From positions 7,234,861-7,298,860 of the forward strand of contig JADCRB010000037.1 in the NCBI GenBank assembly GCA_021464245.1: a stretch of 64,000 nucleotides of DNA. Reading direction: 5' to 3'. Shown in pieces: positions 23,332 through 34,859 of the stretch. The position numbers and the translations under genes are program-made. Under the pieces are notes generated by a model. The model saw nothing but the letters and a program-made list of their open reading frames with translations, searched no databases and had not been told where the DNA came from. This DNA comes from Carallia brachiata. Its lineage: Eukaryota; Streptophyta; Magnoliopsida; Malpighiales; Rhizophoraceae. How positions within the stretch are numbered: the first letter of the stretch is position 1; each line of letters begins with the position of its first letter.

Positions 23332-23467
23332 AGGTTGATGTCCCAATTGAAATTAATACTGATATTTTTAATGCAAGATCGATAATTTTTGAAATACTTT
23401 TAAATTTGAAAAAAATATTAGTTTTGTTATAAAATATCAGTCTTAATTTCAATCAGGACACCAACCC
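23332..23467. mobile_element. Foldback MITE
   Basis: Left arm GGTTGATGTCCCAATTGAAA; the inverted right arm reads GGTTGGTGTCCTGATTGAAA. The arms pair over about 38 bases with few mismatches, leaving an AT-rich centre. It is the best preserved of the three related elements in the window. Confidence 0.65.
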
Positions 23468-23814
23468 AACACAAAATGAGGGACACCAATATTTTCTCTT
23501 ACAAACTTGCTTTTGTTCAAAATAAATTAATAAAGGATAGCCTAAATTATCATTACTTAGGTAAATAGGACCTTGAAATTAACACAAAATATAACTTGAC
23601 CATTATTAAATTAGAGTTAAGTTCCCTCTAAAATCTTGTGTGAGATGAAATTTAACTATGGTTACTTGTCCAGCCACTCTCCTGATACTATATATGTGCC
23701 CTCAAAATCTCCTCTGTACATTAACCCAACATAAGTGTAATCCAATTGAAGTACCTTGTTCTCTGCAATCAAATTACTTTCTTCTTATTTCAAGTTAGAG
23801 GAGGCACTAACATC

Positions 23815-24313
23815 ATGGCTGAAGGGATGACTAGCAACTCCAAACCCTCAGGTGCTTGAAATTAATAGCAGGGATTAACATATTACTACAACTTTTTTTT
23901 CTTTTGTATTTGGACCTTTCATATGGTCTTGTGTACTCATGTTAATGTCACTTTTGTCTATTGCCTTATATAGTGTCCGTGAAAGGAAGGAGTTGCTGAA
24001 CTCCGTACCAACCACTCCAATATCTGACAAGACTTACGAGGTGCTTCGCATCATTATGGACGAAGGAGCACTTTTATGAGCCGAAGTTACCAAGTTATTC
24101 AAGGAGCTTGTGGAAGCATTGGGCTACGATTGGTTGCACCGATTCTTTGAAATGAGGGGAAAGCACCTGTTTCGCATGAAAAAGATATTTGACAGTGGGT
24201 GGACTGAAGTGAGGCAACAGTCGCTGCAACAATCGCAACCGCGCTTGGAGGGCACGAAACCACGTGACCATTTGCAGTGGAAACAATGGGGAGATAATTT
24301 TCTTATCCTTTGA
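23815..24313 (+). pseudogene. Unrecognised spliced gene relic
   Basis: A TATATAT box at about 23686-23692 precedes an ATG at 23815 by a typical plant distance. A 12-codon first exon ends in CAG/GTGCTTG, and a TATATAG acceptor is at about 23971. The second exon has an open run in one frame (KELVEALGYDWLHRFFEMRG, then a Gln/Arg-rich stretch) ending at 24313, but the join is out of frame and a TGA lies at about 24078. The protein would be about 110 residues and charged, with no membrane segment. I recognise no family; host gene relic or captured fragment are both possible. Confidence 0.3.
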
Positions 24314-24547
24314 CTTAGAGTAGATTCGGTTTGTTGCACATTTTTGGACCCCCCAAAATATGGTGTTGCCGAATGGCTCAACAGATTTACTTATGGACCT
24401 TTTATTTTGGGCTTTTAGATGTCACAACGTTATTGGACCATTTTTGTATGATGGGGTCACCATGCTATGTTGGGTCCAGACGGGTCAACTCTGCGATGTG
24501 TACATGTTTTTGTGTTTTTTTTTTGCAACACCTATTTCCTTTTTGTG

Positions 24548-25248
24548 TTGTTAAGGTTAGTAAATGTATGGGCTGGACTTTGTAGCCCAATGTGAACGGC
24601 ACCATTTTAGTGAATTCGTAAAACTAAATATTTTACTTTGAAATTTTACTGTTTCAGTTGCAAAAGTGTTAGAATTCATTTAACAAAAACTTGGTATCAC
24701 AGTAAACGAGGGAAAACACTACAGGTAGGCTTCAAACACATTTGGATTTGTTTATCAAAAAATCAAGTTTCAAGTTTGCTTGAAGCACTAAAATCAACTT
24801 GATTTTTTTTTAGCTATTTTGGTTTAACATTATGCAATTTATCTCGGTTTACACTTTAATTATGTTCTGGACCTCTAAACATTTTTTGCATAATAGGTAT
24901 GTTTGATGGTGCATCGCTAATTTTCCTATCTAAAGTAAACCTGCAAATTCTTTTAATGCTTTTGGTAAAAAAAGAAAAAATTTAAAACTTTGAAGTTTAC
25001 TATAATTTTTTTTAATTTCTTGGATATTTCATTTGTGCCATTGCATAAGACGAATAATTTTATGTACTGCTGGGGTTAGTAAATGTAAAGGCTGCACTTT
25101 GTAGCCCGGTGTAAAGGGCACCATTTTAGCGAACTCGTAAAAAGCAAATATGTTACTTTCAAAATTAACTATTTTAGTTGCAAAAGTGTTATAATTCATT
25201 TATAAAAAATTGGTACCACAATAAATGAGGGAAAATACTATAGGTTGG
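24548..25248. repeat. Pair of ~185-bp direct repeats
   Basis: 24548-24735 and 25066-25248 share long stretches (GGTTAGTAAATGTA, GGCACCATTTTAG, TTGCAAAAGTGTTA). They lie about 520 bases apart in the same orientation. No primer site or coding lies between, so an LTR pair is not supported; a local duplication is more likely. Confidence 0.75.
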
Positions 25249-26189
25249 CTTGTTTCAAGTACAATCCCTACTTTAATTCTTTTGTTGCAAGTACAATGCC
25301 TGTTTTAATTTGACTACTACTTTCTAAAAATTTCAATAAGTTGTAAAAATTTGAAATTTCACCTAACAATTGCTAAACCATGCAAGTGTTCAAGGCTCAT
25401 ATTCCTTGCTAAATGTAATTGTTCAATTTGCTCCTCCCCTACCTATCAAGTTACCACCCAAACTGCCAATGCCCATTGTTCAAACAAGAATGCTTCCTTC
25501 AATAGAATGTTTCCTTCAATTACTCTCAATTACAATGCAAGTCTAATGTCTTGCGAGGATTTACCATAACAAATTATATACTACAAAAATGCATCACAAC
25601 TTGTGTTGTGCTCCACCACTCAAGTTCGATAGTAACATATCGTACTATGCCCACCCACTTTACCACTAACCCATGAATCTTATCCATGTCTTCGTACGCT
25701 TAAAAAAAAAAATCATTTTTTCCAAGGCCCAGCTCAACCTGCTGAAACAAAAGAGATATTCAACAAGCATGATTTTTGTTTTTGTGATGTCAATGAAACA
25801 AATAATAGTTGAAATGCGTACGTATAATGAAGTCTTCTATTTTCAAACAAAATAACTTGCCATTTGTATCTTCTAAAAACTGAAGAATTGTACCATACTA
25901 AGGAGGGGTTAATATGATAATGGTTTCATACCGCTTTTACACCGCATCAGCAATTTAGAGACTTGTTTATCCTTCTATGTGAGGTTGAACAGACTATGAC
26001 CACCAACTGCCAATAGAACAACCATGATCCACTTGAAGGTGCCCTTAATTTGCCTACATTAATGAAAATTAGTCAATCATTTCTTTTCAATTTCATCGTC
26101 ACCATTCCAAGATTTTCCTGACCAATTTATACTTTCTTATTCTCCACTATATATCAATAAGTTATAGTTATTCTTCCATACTGTTGAAG
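25249..26189. other. Intergenic DNA, no gene recognised
   Basis: Short open frames at 25351-25569 and 25673-25855 have no recognisable motif. The region lies downstream, in transcription terms, of the FAR1-related pseudogene. Confidence 0.45.
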
Positions 26190-28462
26190 TAACTCCATAG
26201 CTGATGTGGCCAGCTCTATCGGTGGACAAGGCATTTGATGCTCAGTCTGCGGCCTCCTCTCGGTCTTCTCCCACATCTTTTCTCCATGATTCCTTTTTGA
26301 CGTTTGCATTTTGGCCTACCCCTTCCTTCACACAGACTGGATCCTTCAACTTTCTACTACTAACATCATCAAGGTCATGGACAACCATATCAAATTTCTC
26401 TTGGTCTGCTGTAACTGCATCTTCACTCCATTTTCTAACTCTAAGTTCTGCTTTTTTAAACTTGTCAACATAAATTCAAATTTCCTCATTTACCATAGCT
26501 CTATTAACAACGGCATAAAAAATCTTCTCCAACTCTTTTGTCAGCTCTGTGGACATTTTATTACTATAAACCTTCACATTTGAATGGCTTCTCTCAACAT
26601 CTTTTCTCCACCTTCTCAATATATATTGAGAAGGTATCACCCCCACCTCATTATTTATCAAAATATTAAATGAATAAAAACAAAGATATCTCATACTCTC
26701 AAACAATTGGCAATTACATATAATAGTGTATGAGATGACTTCAAACTTCACTAGATACCTCACCCATTGTGTCTTGGAACTCCCGCCTTTCATGAGCTCA
26801 GAAACCCCATATATCCATACCTTTCCATCATCAGACATGAGCTGGATATTACAATACATTACCTCGGTCAATTGTTTTTGTACTTGCTTGAAAATGTTAA
26901 TTGTGTATGCTTTCTGAAGCTGCTCTTCAAAGGGAAATCGCGTCACAGAAGGAATGTTACTGCTTTTATTTAAATTGTCCTCTGCAACTTCCTTTTGAAG
27001 TTTATCCTCTATTGCAACTTGATATTGCTCAACAAATTGCCTTTAAAGTGCTCCTCCAGTGAACATATTTATTGAAGAATGAGTGCATACTTTCGATCCT
27101 TTGTGTTGATGACATTCCAGCGCAAAAATAAGGTTTCATATATACCAGGGCCTACCAATTCCTGTTTTCAAGTAAATGATTGATCCATTCATTTATCTCA
27201 AGATTGAATTCCGAAACCATAGCTTGCCAATTCTCATCAAACGCATCACAAGTGAGTTGTTTGATGACATTTGTAAAAGCCTCTCTCGCTTCATTGTAGT
27301 TTTGATGTCTGGCAAGCTTTTTTGATAATTTGCATGCTATGTGCCACCAACACAACCTATGTCAGGTATTAGGGAAAACTATTTTAATTGCTTCACTAGT
27401 TGCACCACATTGATTAGTTATGATGCCATCTGGATGATTCCCATCCATACACTGCAAGCACGTCTCAAACAACCATTTGTATGTCTTAGCCTTTTCATTG
27501 TTAAGTAATACACTTCCTAGTAAAATTGAGTGACCATGATGATTTACGCCCACAAATACAACAAATGGCATTGGTACCTATTCACCAGATATGTTGTGTC
27601 GAAAGTAATCACATCACTAAATTCTCTATACACAGCTCTGCATCTCCCATCAGCCCAAAATAGATGCTTTATCCTTCCTTCCTTGTTATGTTTTATTACA
27701 TATACAAAATCCCTTATTTTAGTCTGCATCTTCACAAACATACTATTAATAGCTTCAGCGTCTCCTTCGACTAATTGCAACCTTCGAAACTTTTGCACAT
27801 GGTTGGATAAATTAGCCTTGAGGCATGGCAGCCAATCATACCCACCAGCTTGTGCAATCACAATTCTCACATTGTCCGATGGACGAATTTCGGCACGATC
27901 ATGATTTCTAACTACCTCTTCAAGTGTTCATCAACTCTCCTGTGTTGCCTTAAAAATCTACACATTTGTGGACTTATCTCGTGATTGTGATCCAACGCAA
28001 TAGAAGATATCACCCTTAATCCTTCTCTCTTCGTACAACAAATCTACGCTTGGCATCCAACCCTCCGGCTACCACGTCTTGATAGTGGATTCCTACCCTT
28101 GGGTTTGTGTGTACCTCCTTTACTACATCTCAAAGTCATCAATCTTTCCTTGTTAGATTTCTCATCCTTTTTCACACCTCGCTTCATCATTCCAAAACCC
28201 TTTCCTCTTCATAAGCCTGGTAAAATTGAAACACCTCATTTTTATTTTTGAAAGTCATTCCAATTTTAGGTTCCTGCTCAATAGCCCCTTCCTCATCGCT
28301 CCCAATATTTCCCAAACCATTCACAGCGTCATAGGATTCAATGCCAAGCATTATTGCATCTAGACTGCTACAAAAACCACTCCCACAACCTTCCAGCATA
28401 ATAATATTCATATTTCCTTCTGAATTTCCTTGCAATCCACCGCTCCTCTCATCCACCTGCAT
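26190..28462 (-). pseudogene. FAR1-RELATED SEQUENCE (FRS)-type transcription factor, pseudogene
   Basis: Domains appear in order on the minus strand. The ATG at 28462 opens an acidic N-terminus. A FAR1 DNA-binding domain follows (GMTFKNKNEVFQFYQAY, then CSKGGTHKP and DHNHE, about 28270-27960). Next is a MULE transposase-like core: GDAEAINSMFVKMQTK, VITFDTTYLVNRY at about 27600 and VGVNHHGHSILLG. Last is a SWIM-like region (ICNCQLFESMRYLC) with IPSQYILRRWRKDV at about 26630. Family members act in phytochrome A and light signalling. Damage: an in-frame TGA at 27364-27362 in the conserved NTxHRxCWWH block, further frame breaks at about 27900-28190 and 27000-27150, ITNQ where ITDQ is usual, and Tyr in place of the last SWIM His. 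Confidence 0.85.
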
Positions 28463-29943
28463 TAAACATTTGTATTTCCCATTTTGGTCAAAACATTGCT
28501 TAATACCATAATTCTTCTAATTATAACTTAACTAACTCTAACATATAATAATGTAATATATTTGACACAAATGGTCAGATTGTACCATACAAGTATTATA
28601 GATACATGGTCAATTATTTATGTGTACTTAGGACACTATATCTCCACTATTCATAACCCATGCAATTATTGTATTCATGGCTTATTAACAAATGGGTAGT
28701 AGATCATATCAAACTTTTCCACTATCCAAAATCATGCAATTGGGATAGTCAATAATGTTAATATCTAGCCTTTAGTATTTCTGTTTTCCCCACTCATAAG
28801 TGTATATTATCTGCAAAAAATCATTACTACACACAAGTTCTTATTCCATGTCTTCAATACTTTACATCATACAGATGATTGAAACGGGTACTGTTATTTT
28901 TTAAACTCATACTGTTAAGTTTGCTAGATTGCCACATATCGCAAATGAGCCTTCTACTTTTAGGTTTTCCCAAATGATTAGTGGTAATTATTAACAAATT
29001 AGGAATACAAGACACGAGTTTATATCCCAAATCTTCAAACAATTTTATTCAATAATTGTAATTTATATGACTCAAATTAATAACTAATATTCAACCTCAT
29101 AAAGGTTCCCCTACCCATTGTTGGATCAATAGAAAAAGTTTCCGTATGTCAACCCCTGTGCCAATTATAAAACAAAAATTTCAATCTTTCCTTATAACCA
29201 TATAAGTTTATTGAAGGTTATGGCCAACTACGTATCCCATTGCATTCAAAGACCATGACGCATTTTTTCGGACAAAACGAGCATGAAGAAGAATACTGAC
29301 AGTAAAAAAATTCTCAATGACATTCATCCAAAAATTGAGAGTAAGAAATTTACCTTTTGGTGTGGCAAGGTTCCCGAAAAGACTAGCAGGAGAGCTACTC
29401 TGCCTGGCAATGCTTCAGTACACACTTTTCACAGTAGGGGAGCTACTCTTTGGAACACTGTGCACTTTGATGATGGATATGACTTGGAAACTTCAGACCA
29501 CTCAACCGTGCCTGCCAGAAATTTCCAACAACCACCCAACAAACAAGCCTGAGATTTTTCTGCAAGTTTGCTGCAAAATAAATCAAAGTCCATGCTGTGC
29601 CGTCATTCTTTTGCCTTTACCTTTCCAACCAATCTCCTCTTCGTTTTTTCCTTCGAAATTCACATACAAGCTGGGTAGGTCAGTATTTTTGTCACATGGC
29701 ACAATCATAGCCAACTTGTGTTGTTGGGGACAACTTTTGGGGCAATTTTTTCCCGCCCTTGTCCTCCATTTCTTTATTCTTCTCCTTCATTTTCTTATTT
29801 TATCTTATTTTTTGCCACATCATCTGGGGATACCATCAGCACACAAACCCCGACACAACTAGATTTTCTTTATTACCATTATTATTAGTACTCTTAGCTA
29901 TATAGTTTTGCTTGCTATTGCAAGTACCTTGTAGTTTAATTAA
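28463..29943. other. Intergenic DNA, no gene recognised
   Basis: Open frames at 29283-29862 (both frames) overlap and match nothing known to me. The near-identical phrase GGAGAGCTACTCT / GGGGAGCTACTCT occurs twice (29388 and 29438). The right part would be the 3' flank of the legumin pseudogene. Confidence 0.4.
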
Positions 29944-30689
29944 TTAATATCGTGAGGATCTAGAGCCTGGAGTAAAGAGTGTGACTTCCTCCTTATTGCT
30001 CTTGATCCTCCTGGCATCCTCTCTCGAGATCTGGTAGCATTGGCAATCACTTCCTCTGGCATGGCCCTTATGGCTGAGACCTACCCAGCCAGTTGGCTGA
30101 TTCTGGCATGGTCGTTGGTCTTGAAGGACACCCATTCCAATCCCTCGTTGCCTGCCTTTTTTATTGCTACGAAGTTTTGGCAAAATCTATTTCAACTCAC
30201 CTTATTAGATGAGTTAAAATAACTCAATGCTTAAAATTGTAAGGGCAACTGGGTGGGCAACCGGTTGTTTCAACAACCGGTTGCATGCCTACCCACGTTT
30301 TTTTTTTTGGTTTTTTGCCCAACTTTACTGTGTTCAACAATTTTTTTTTTATTGAGTGTTACCAAAAACAGCTTTTTTGGAGGAAAATGTGTGTGGCATT
30401 CCTAATCTTTTTTTACATCTCAAGTTTATTGTGTGTTATAACTGAGTTTAAATTATTTTGTTATTTTAATATTTCATTACATAATATAGGCATGCATGTT
30501 AGATTTCCTTTAATATAAAACAAAAAAAATAAATTTTATGATGACATATAAATTTTAAAAAAAAATTTAGATGTAAAAAAAAAGTCAAAATTAATCATTT
30601 TAGTGTATATATTAAAAAATAAATTTAATTTTCTTTTGAAATTACTAAATATGCAAATTTGATTATATAAAGACACAAATTTTAGTTTT

Positions 30690-31330
30690 AAGCCACAAAT
30701 TACTCAAAATTTTAAAATTATGTATAAATACTCAAAATTTAAGTAGAAGTAAACTCAAATTTTTAGTACTTTTACTTAAATTTTTAGTTTTCAACATGTA
30801 ATTACTCGAATTTTTTAAATTATATACAAATACTCAAAATTTGAGTAGAAGTAGATTCAAATTTTTAGTATTTATACTCAAATTTTTAATTTTGAGTACC
30901 TAACAACTCAAAATTTTAAAATTATGTATTTATACTCAAAATTTGAGTACTTTAGACTCAAATTTGTAATACTTTTACTCAAAATTTAAATAGAAGTAGA
31001 CTCAAAAATTTAGTATTTCTATTCAAATTTTTAGTTTGACCTAACTACTCAATTTTTTTAAAAAAATTATTTAAAAATACTTAAAATTTGAGTAGAAATA
31101 AACTTAAATTTTTATGATTCTTGCTTAAATTTTTAGTTTTAAAAATCTAACTAGTAAAATTTTTAAAATCATGCATAAATACTCAAATTTTGAGTATAAG
31201 TAGACTTAAATTTTTAGTTTTAAATATCTAACTACTCAAATTTTTAGAAATTACAAATACTCAAAATTTGAGTACAGAATCAATTTTTAATCTTAAATAC
31301 CCATCTTCTCAAATTTTGAAAAATTATGCA
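30690..31330. repeat. Degenerate array built on ACTCAAAATTTGAGT palindromes
   Basis: The words ACTCAAAATTTGAGTA, AGACTCAAATTTTTAGT and variants recur about every 60-70 bases across the whole stretch. The core ACTCAAAATTTGAGT is a perfect palindrome around its centre. No coding is seen. Confidence 0.7.
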
Positions 31331-31440
31331 CAAATACCATCGTGTGTTCCAATAATAATTTCCAACGAAGAAAAAGTAATACTTGGGCATAAATTAAATT
31401 GATTTGCATCTGTTTTGTTTAATATAATACTAGGTGTGAT

Positions 31441-32423
31441 CATAGTTGTTAAAATCGCGATCCGAATCGTAGGATTGTACGATCCTATGATCCGGCCAGC
31501 GATCTGGATCGTTTAAAAAATCGCTTTTAGGTAAAATCGTCATAGGATCGCGATACAAGTCGTGGAATCGGTAGAATCATACTATCCTACTGATCCCACA
31601 AATAGGGATAGATTGAATGAATAATTGACCTTTTTAATTTATTATAAATCAAAGGAAGAAAAGAACCAACTGTAGTGGTAAGCTAGCGTTTGTTCCCCCT
31701 CATTTGTCCCATGTTCGAGTCTTGCCCAACACATTGATTGCTTGTGTTTGTTATTTTTTTTCCCTACCTTCCTTAACGTTTGAATGATTTTGTTTGTTTT
31801 TTTTTTTTCCCTCCCTATGCTCCACTGCTGTTTGTTTTGTTTCCTTACAAACTTTAAATGAATTTTTTTTTCATCTTGTCATTTGCGATGTTAACAAAAA
31901 AAATAATAAAGAAAATTATTTCATTAATTTAGTTCTTATTTATTTTCAAAATTAGTTAAATAATTTTTTCTTATTTTAATATCTAATTTTAGAAATATTT
32001 TATTTTTTAATAAAATAAATTATTATAAATGGAAATAAATATATTGTTTTGTAAAATTGACATTAGTTTTAAAACATTAAAATTAAATTGTTAACTATGA
32101 TGATGTATTGGTTTGTATATTGTTGGATATTAACGGTGATCAAAGCAACTTAGACATGAATTTGTTTTGAATATGAATTATCTTGTCTATATGTGATTGA
32201 TGCTTTGACTGTTGTTCAAATACATATATGAGATTGTTTATACTTGAATTTTAATATAGAAAATTTATAGAATACTTAAAAATTTTAAATTACATTTCTA
32301 TTATTATTTTTAACTTTTTTTTGTTAATTTTGGTAAAATCTTACGATTTTACAATCCGATTTTATGATTCAATCATGACATCTCTAAATAATTTTAGGTA
32401 GAATCCCGATTATAACAATCATG
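31441..32423 (+). mobile_element. Non-autonomous hAT element, relative of 743-2720
   Basis: Left end CATAGTTGTTAAAATCGCGA; inverted right end CATGATTGTTATAATCGGGA. Flanking 8-mers GGTGTGAT (31433-31440) and AGTGGGAT (32424-32431) match at six of eight positions. Subterminal GATCGTACGATCC-like words match the 743-2720 element; the right end here corresponds to that element's left end, so the two lie in opposite orientation. No transposase sequence remains. Confidence 0.8.
31673..31760 (+). other. Possible tRNA-derived (SINE-like) relic inside the hAT element
   Basis: TAGTGGTAAGCTAG (31673-31686) resembles a Pol III A box, and GTTCGAGTC (31713-31721) fits the B box consensus GWTCRANNC at a tRNA-like distance. 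A T-rich run follows at 31750-31760. No body or tail of a known SINE family was identified. Confidence 0.3.
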
Positions 32424-34599
32424 AGTGGGATACGAAGCATTGTTGTACAATCATGTTTATTCCCTTTAATCCGGCAGCGTAAAGATATCAAAAAAAAAAA
32501 CTTCTCTTTTTTGATTGGAAAAAAAACCTGCGAAAAGCTTCTATGCGGGAGGCAATCCCAAGAAAACTACAAATCATGTACAGTTCCAGAGGGGTTCGAA
32601 CAAGAGCCGAATGCGATTTTTTTTTTTTTTCCGAAGGAGAATGTAATTTTGAGGAGCTATTTGCTTTTATTTTTTTAACCCTTTTTAATATTTTGATGGT
32701 TATAATTTTTTTTTTCACTTAACCTTTACAACAAATATCTCATTTATTTAAAAAATAAATATATTATACTTATTTATTATGTGAATATAAATAACATGCA
32801 CCCAAAGTTTTGTGGAGCTGTTAAAATTTGACCCTTCTTAACCTCACCATCGAATATGGTTTCACCTCTGTCGTCCACGATCTGGACTCTGCCACGTCCC
32901 TTGGTGAAGTAGCATACGCTGTGGGCATTGATATTCCAGTTTGGCGTCATCCAGCATTCTGCATGACAAAAAAAAAGTCAATTGTTAATGAGAATCCATC
33001 AAGAATCCCGCTACGTTATCCATCTTTTTTTCATTAAGCACGCCAATGGGCACATGGACACACATACATTTTCTCTCCATTTTTTTTTCATCTAAACATG
33101 TTTCCTTACCTTGTCAAGAACACCCCTCTGGGCACTAAGGCGGAGGTATCTGAGGATGGGAAGGTTGAGGCTGTTGAGGGTGGTGATGCGTCCGGCTTGT
33201 GGGTTGTAGAGGTCGGCCCGCATGGGTTCGTTGATGTTTTGCTTCACCTTTGCGGTGCAGAAGGTTTCCTTGATGCCATTGGCGGCGCATCTGCTTCCTT
33301 TGCCCCTTTCGTAGTCCTCTTTTCTCGACCTTGCTGTGGGCTCAGCACCTCAAGCTCATCCTTGACTCTGACGATGATGGCCCTCTGATCATCCTCGTTC
33401 TTCATCCTCCTGGCAAGTTGAGTATCAATATTGAAAGTTTCTGCCAGCAATCTGTCGTCGAATCCACTGAAGAGGTTGTGCTTCCTGTCTTGTTGGCCCC
33501 TCCTGGTTTGTCCTCCTTCGTATAGGCTTCCCTCGCTTTCGCCCCTCCGGCTCTGTAGCTCTTGTTGTGGATTACCAGCAAGGAAGAATTTCTGAGATTG
33601 AAACATCAAGTAGGAACTTAGGAATTCGGAACTCGAGCTTTACATGCATTTTCGTGCCCAATTCATTATATAATTTTCTAAGAGCATCTCTCGATTTTAA
33701 TATCCTGATTAATGTATCAAAAGAAATTGATAATTTTTATAAAAAAAATCAAAATTTTTTTTATTGCAAATGTTATTGTAAAACTTATTTATATTATTTT
33801 AATTACAATACTAAAAATCAACACATAAATATTTTTTTATTTGTAATACATAGTTTTAAAATGTCATCATACGTTGAAGTCCTGATCGAGTTGATTAGCA
33901 GGATTGCTGATATCAATGATCATGACAAGAATGGAATTGGATTGGCCCTTTTCATAAAGCCAATCAGCCCCTCCTGCAGGCAATGCAAGAACATCGCCTT
34001 CTCGGATGTGTCTGACCTTCTGGGGCTGATCTCTGGAGCTTTGTCTACTCTCTCGGAACGGTTCGACCGACTCGTATGTCTCAGGACAACCTGAGATTAC
34101 AGCTCCCTGAATGCCACTACCTACATTTTGATAACAAATTATGAAACATATCTCAATCTGCTTCTCAAATTTTAAAATAAAACGCGTTGTAATGGCGTCT
34201 ATACATAGTAATTAATTAGATGCCTTGGACAACGTAGACCAGCTAAGGTCCATTAGTGTATGCAGGCAGTAGAAGGCCCCTTCTCTGATTCTGTGGCGGA
34301 TAGCCACAACACCAGCGCATTGGAACTGGTCGTCGTTTTCGTCCCAGATCTCGGTGACACCAGCCCCCCACTGGATCCGGCAGGCGGGCTCCAGGGCATT
34401 CAAGCGTTCGATTCTGCACTCGTCCTGTTGGAAGCGTCGCTGTTTTTCTTGTTGTTGCTTCTCACGAGTAGTGACTTACTCTAGCTGAGCAGCACAGCAG
34501 TGGAAAAGAACAAGAAAGCAAATAGTAAGTGGGAGTAAAGAAGGGAAAGCCATTGTTGTCACTGCAAAAGGATGGAGAAGATGTGGCTTCATATGTTCG

Positions 34600-34760
34600 T
34601 ATTTATAGCTGAAAGTAGTGGGGATTTGCATGTATTTGCAGCCCGGATGTGGCAAATTGTGTTGGTGAGTTTCTTGGACGCTCTCTGCATGTCAATTTGT
34701 CCCAATACTTTGCATGCCTTTCTTTGCTTACACATACATGTTCTTATTGTTTTACGTGTT
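34600..34760 (-). promoter_or_regulatory. Legumin promoter: TATA box and RY (CATGCA) motifs
   Basis: TATAAATA on the minus strand at 34607-34600 lies 47 bases upstream of the legumin ATG. Three CATGCA (RY, legumin-box core) motifs follow upstream at 34632-34627, 34691-34686 and 34716-34711, and an ACGTG-type core is near 34755. RY motifs are bound by B3 factors (ABI3, FUS3) and give seed-specific expression. The promoter is better preserved than the coding region. Confidence 0.75.
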
Positions 34761-34859
34761 GGTGGTAAACCGAGGAATTCAATTCACTACTGCCACTTTG
34801 ATTGTGGGAGATTCGTTGAGGCTTCATTAACATTTTATATATTGAAATGAGTTTATTTA

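Larger units (their letters stand above)
30180..32804. mobile_element. 2.6-kb insertion in legumin exon 4, 8-bp target duplication
   Basis: AAGTTTTG occurs at 30172-30179 and 32805-32812. Removing the insert with one copy rejoins the legumin frame exactly (PQNF then VAIKK on the minus strand), so this is an insertion boundary. Its ends show no clear inverted repeat, so the superfamily is uncertain. Inside are a hairpin (30258-30283), a degenerate AT-rich array (30690-31330) and a hAT element (31441-32423). Confidence 0.8.
29944..34553 (-). pseudogene. 11S globulin (legumin) seed storage protein, pseudogene split by an insertion
   Basis: Exons on the minus strand: exon 1 34553-~34219 (signal peptide MAFPSLLPLTICFLVLF, then NALEPACRI and the cupin run VTEIWDENDDQFQCAGVVAI); exon 2 34120-33873 (GCPETYESVEPF, REGDVLALPAG); exon 3 33591-33110 (HNLFSGFD, NGIKETFC cleavage site between acidic and basic chains, NEPMRADLYNPQAGR); exon 4 from 32958, broken at 32805 and resumed at 30179 to the stop at 29946-29944 (SRSSRY end). 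Splice sites are conserved. Damage: TAA at codon 26 (34478-34476), an indel and TAG at the end of exon 1, frameshifts in exons 3 and 4, a TAG in the last segment, and a 2.6-kb insertion. A functional protein would be a ~500-residue vacuolar hexamer subunit. Confidence 0.93.

Noticed and set aside
24548..25248. LTR pair
   Set aside because: The two ~185-base repeats lack TG/CA ends, primer site or internal coding; a local duplication explains them.
26204..26583. Plus-strand open frames
   Set aside because: Antisense shadows of the FAR1-related pseudogene's C-terminal part.
29283..29862. Two overlapping open frames up to 181 codons
   Set aside because: No recognisable motif, no start or splice context, and low-complexity Leu/Phe-rich translation; not supported as a gene.
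33098..33388. Plus-strand open frame of 96 codons
   Set aside because: It is antisense to legumin exon 3; the GC-rich coding strand is the minus one, with conserved legumin residues.
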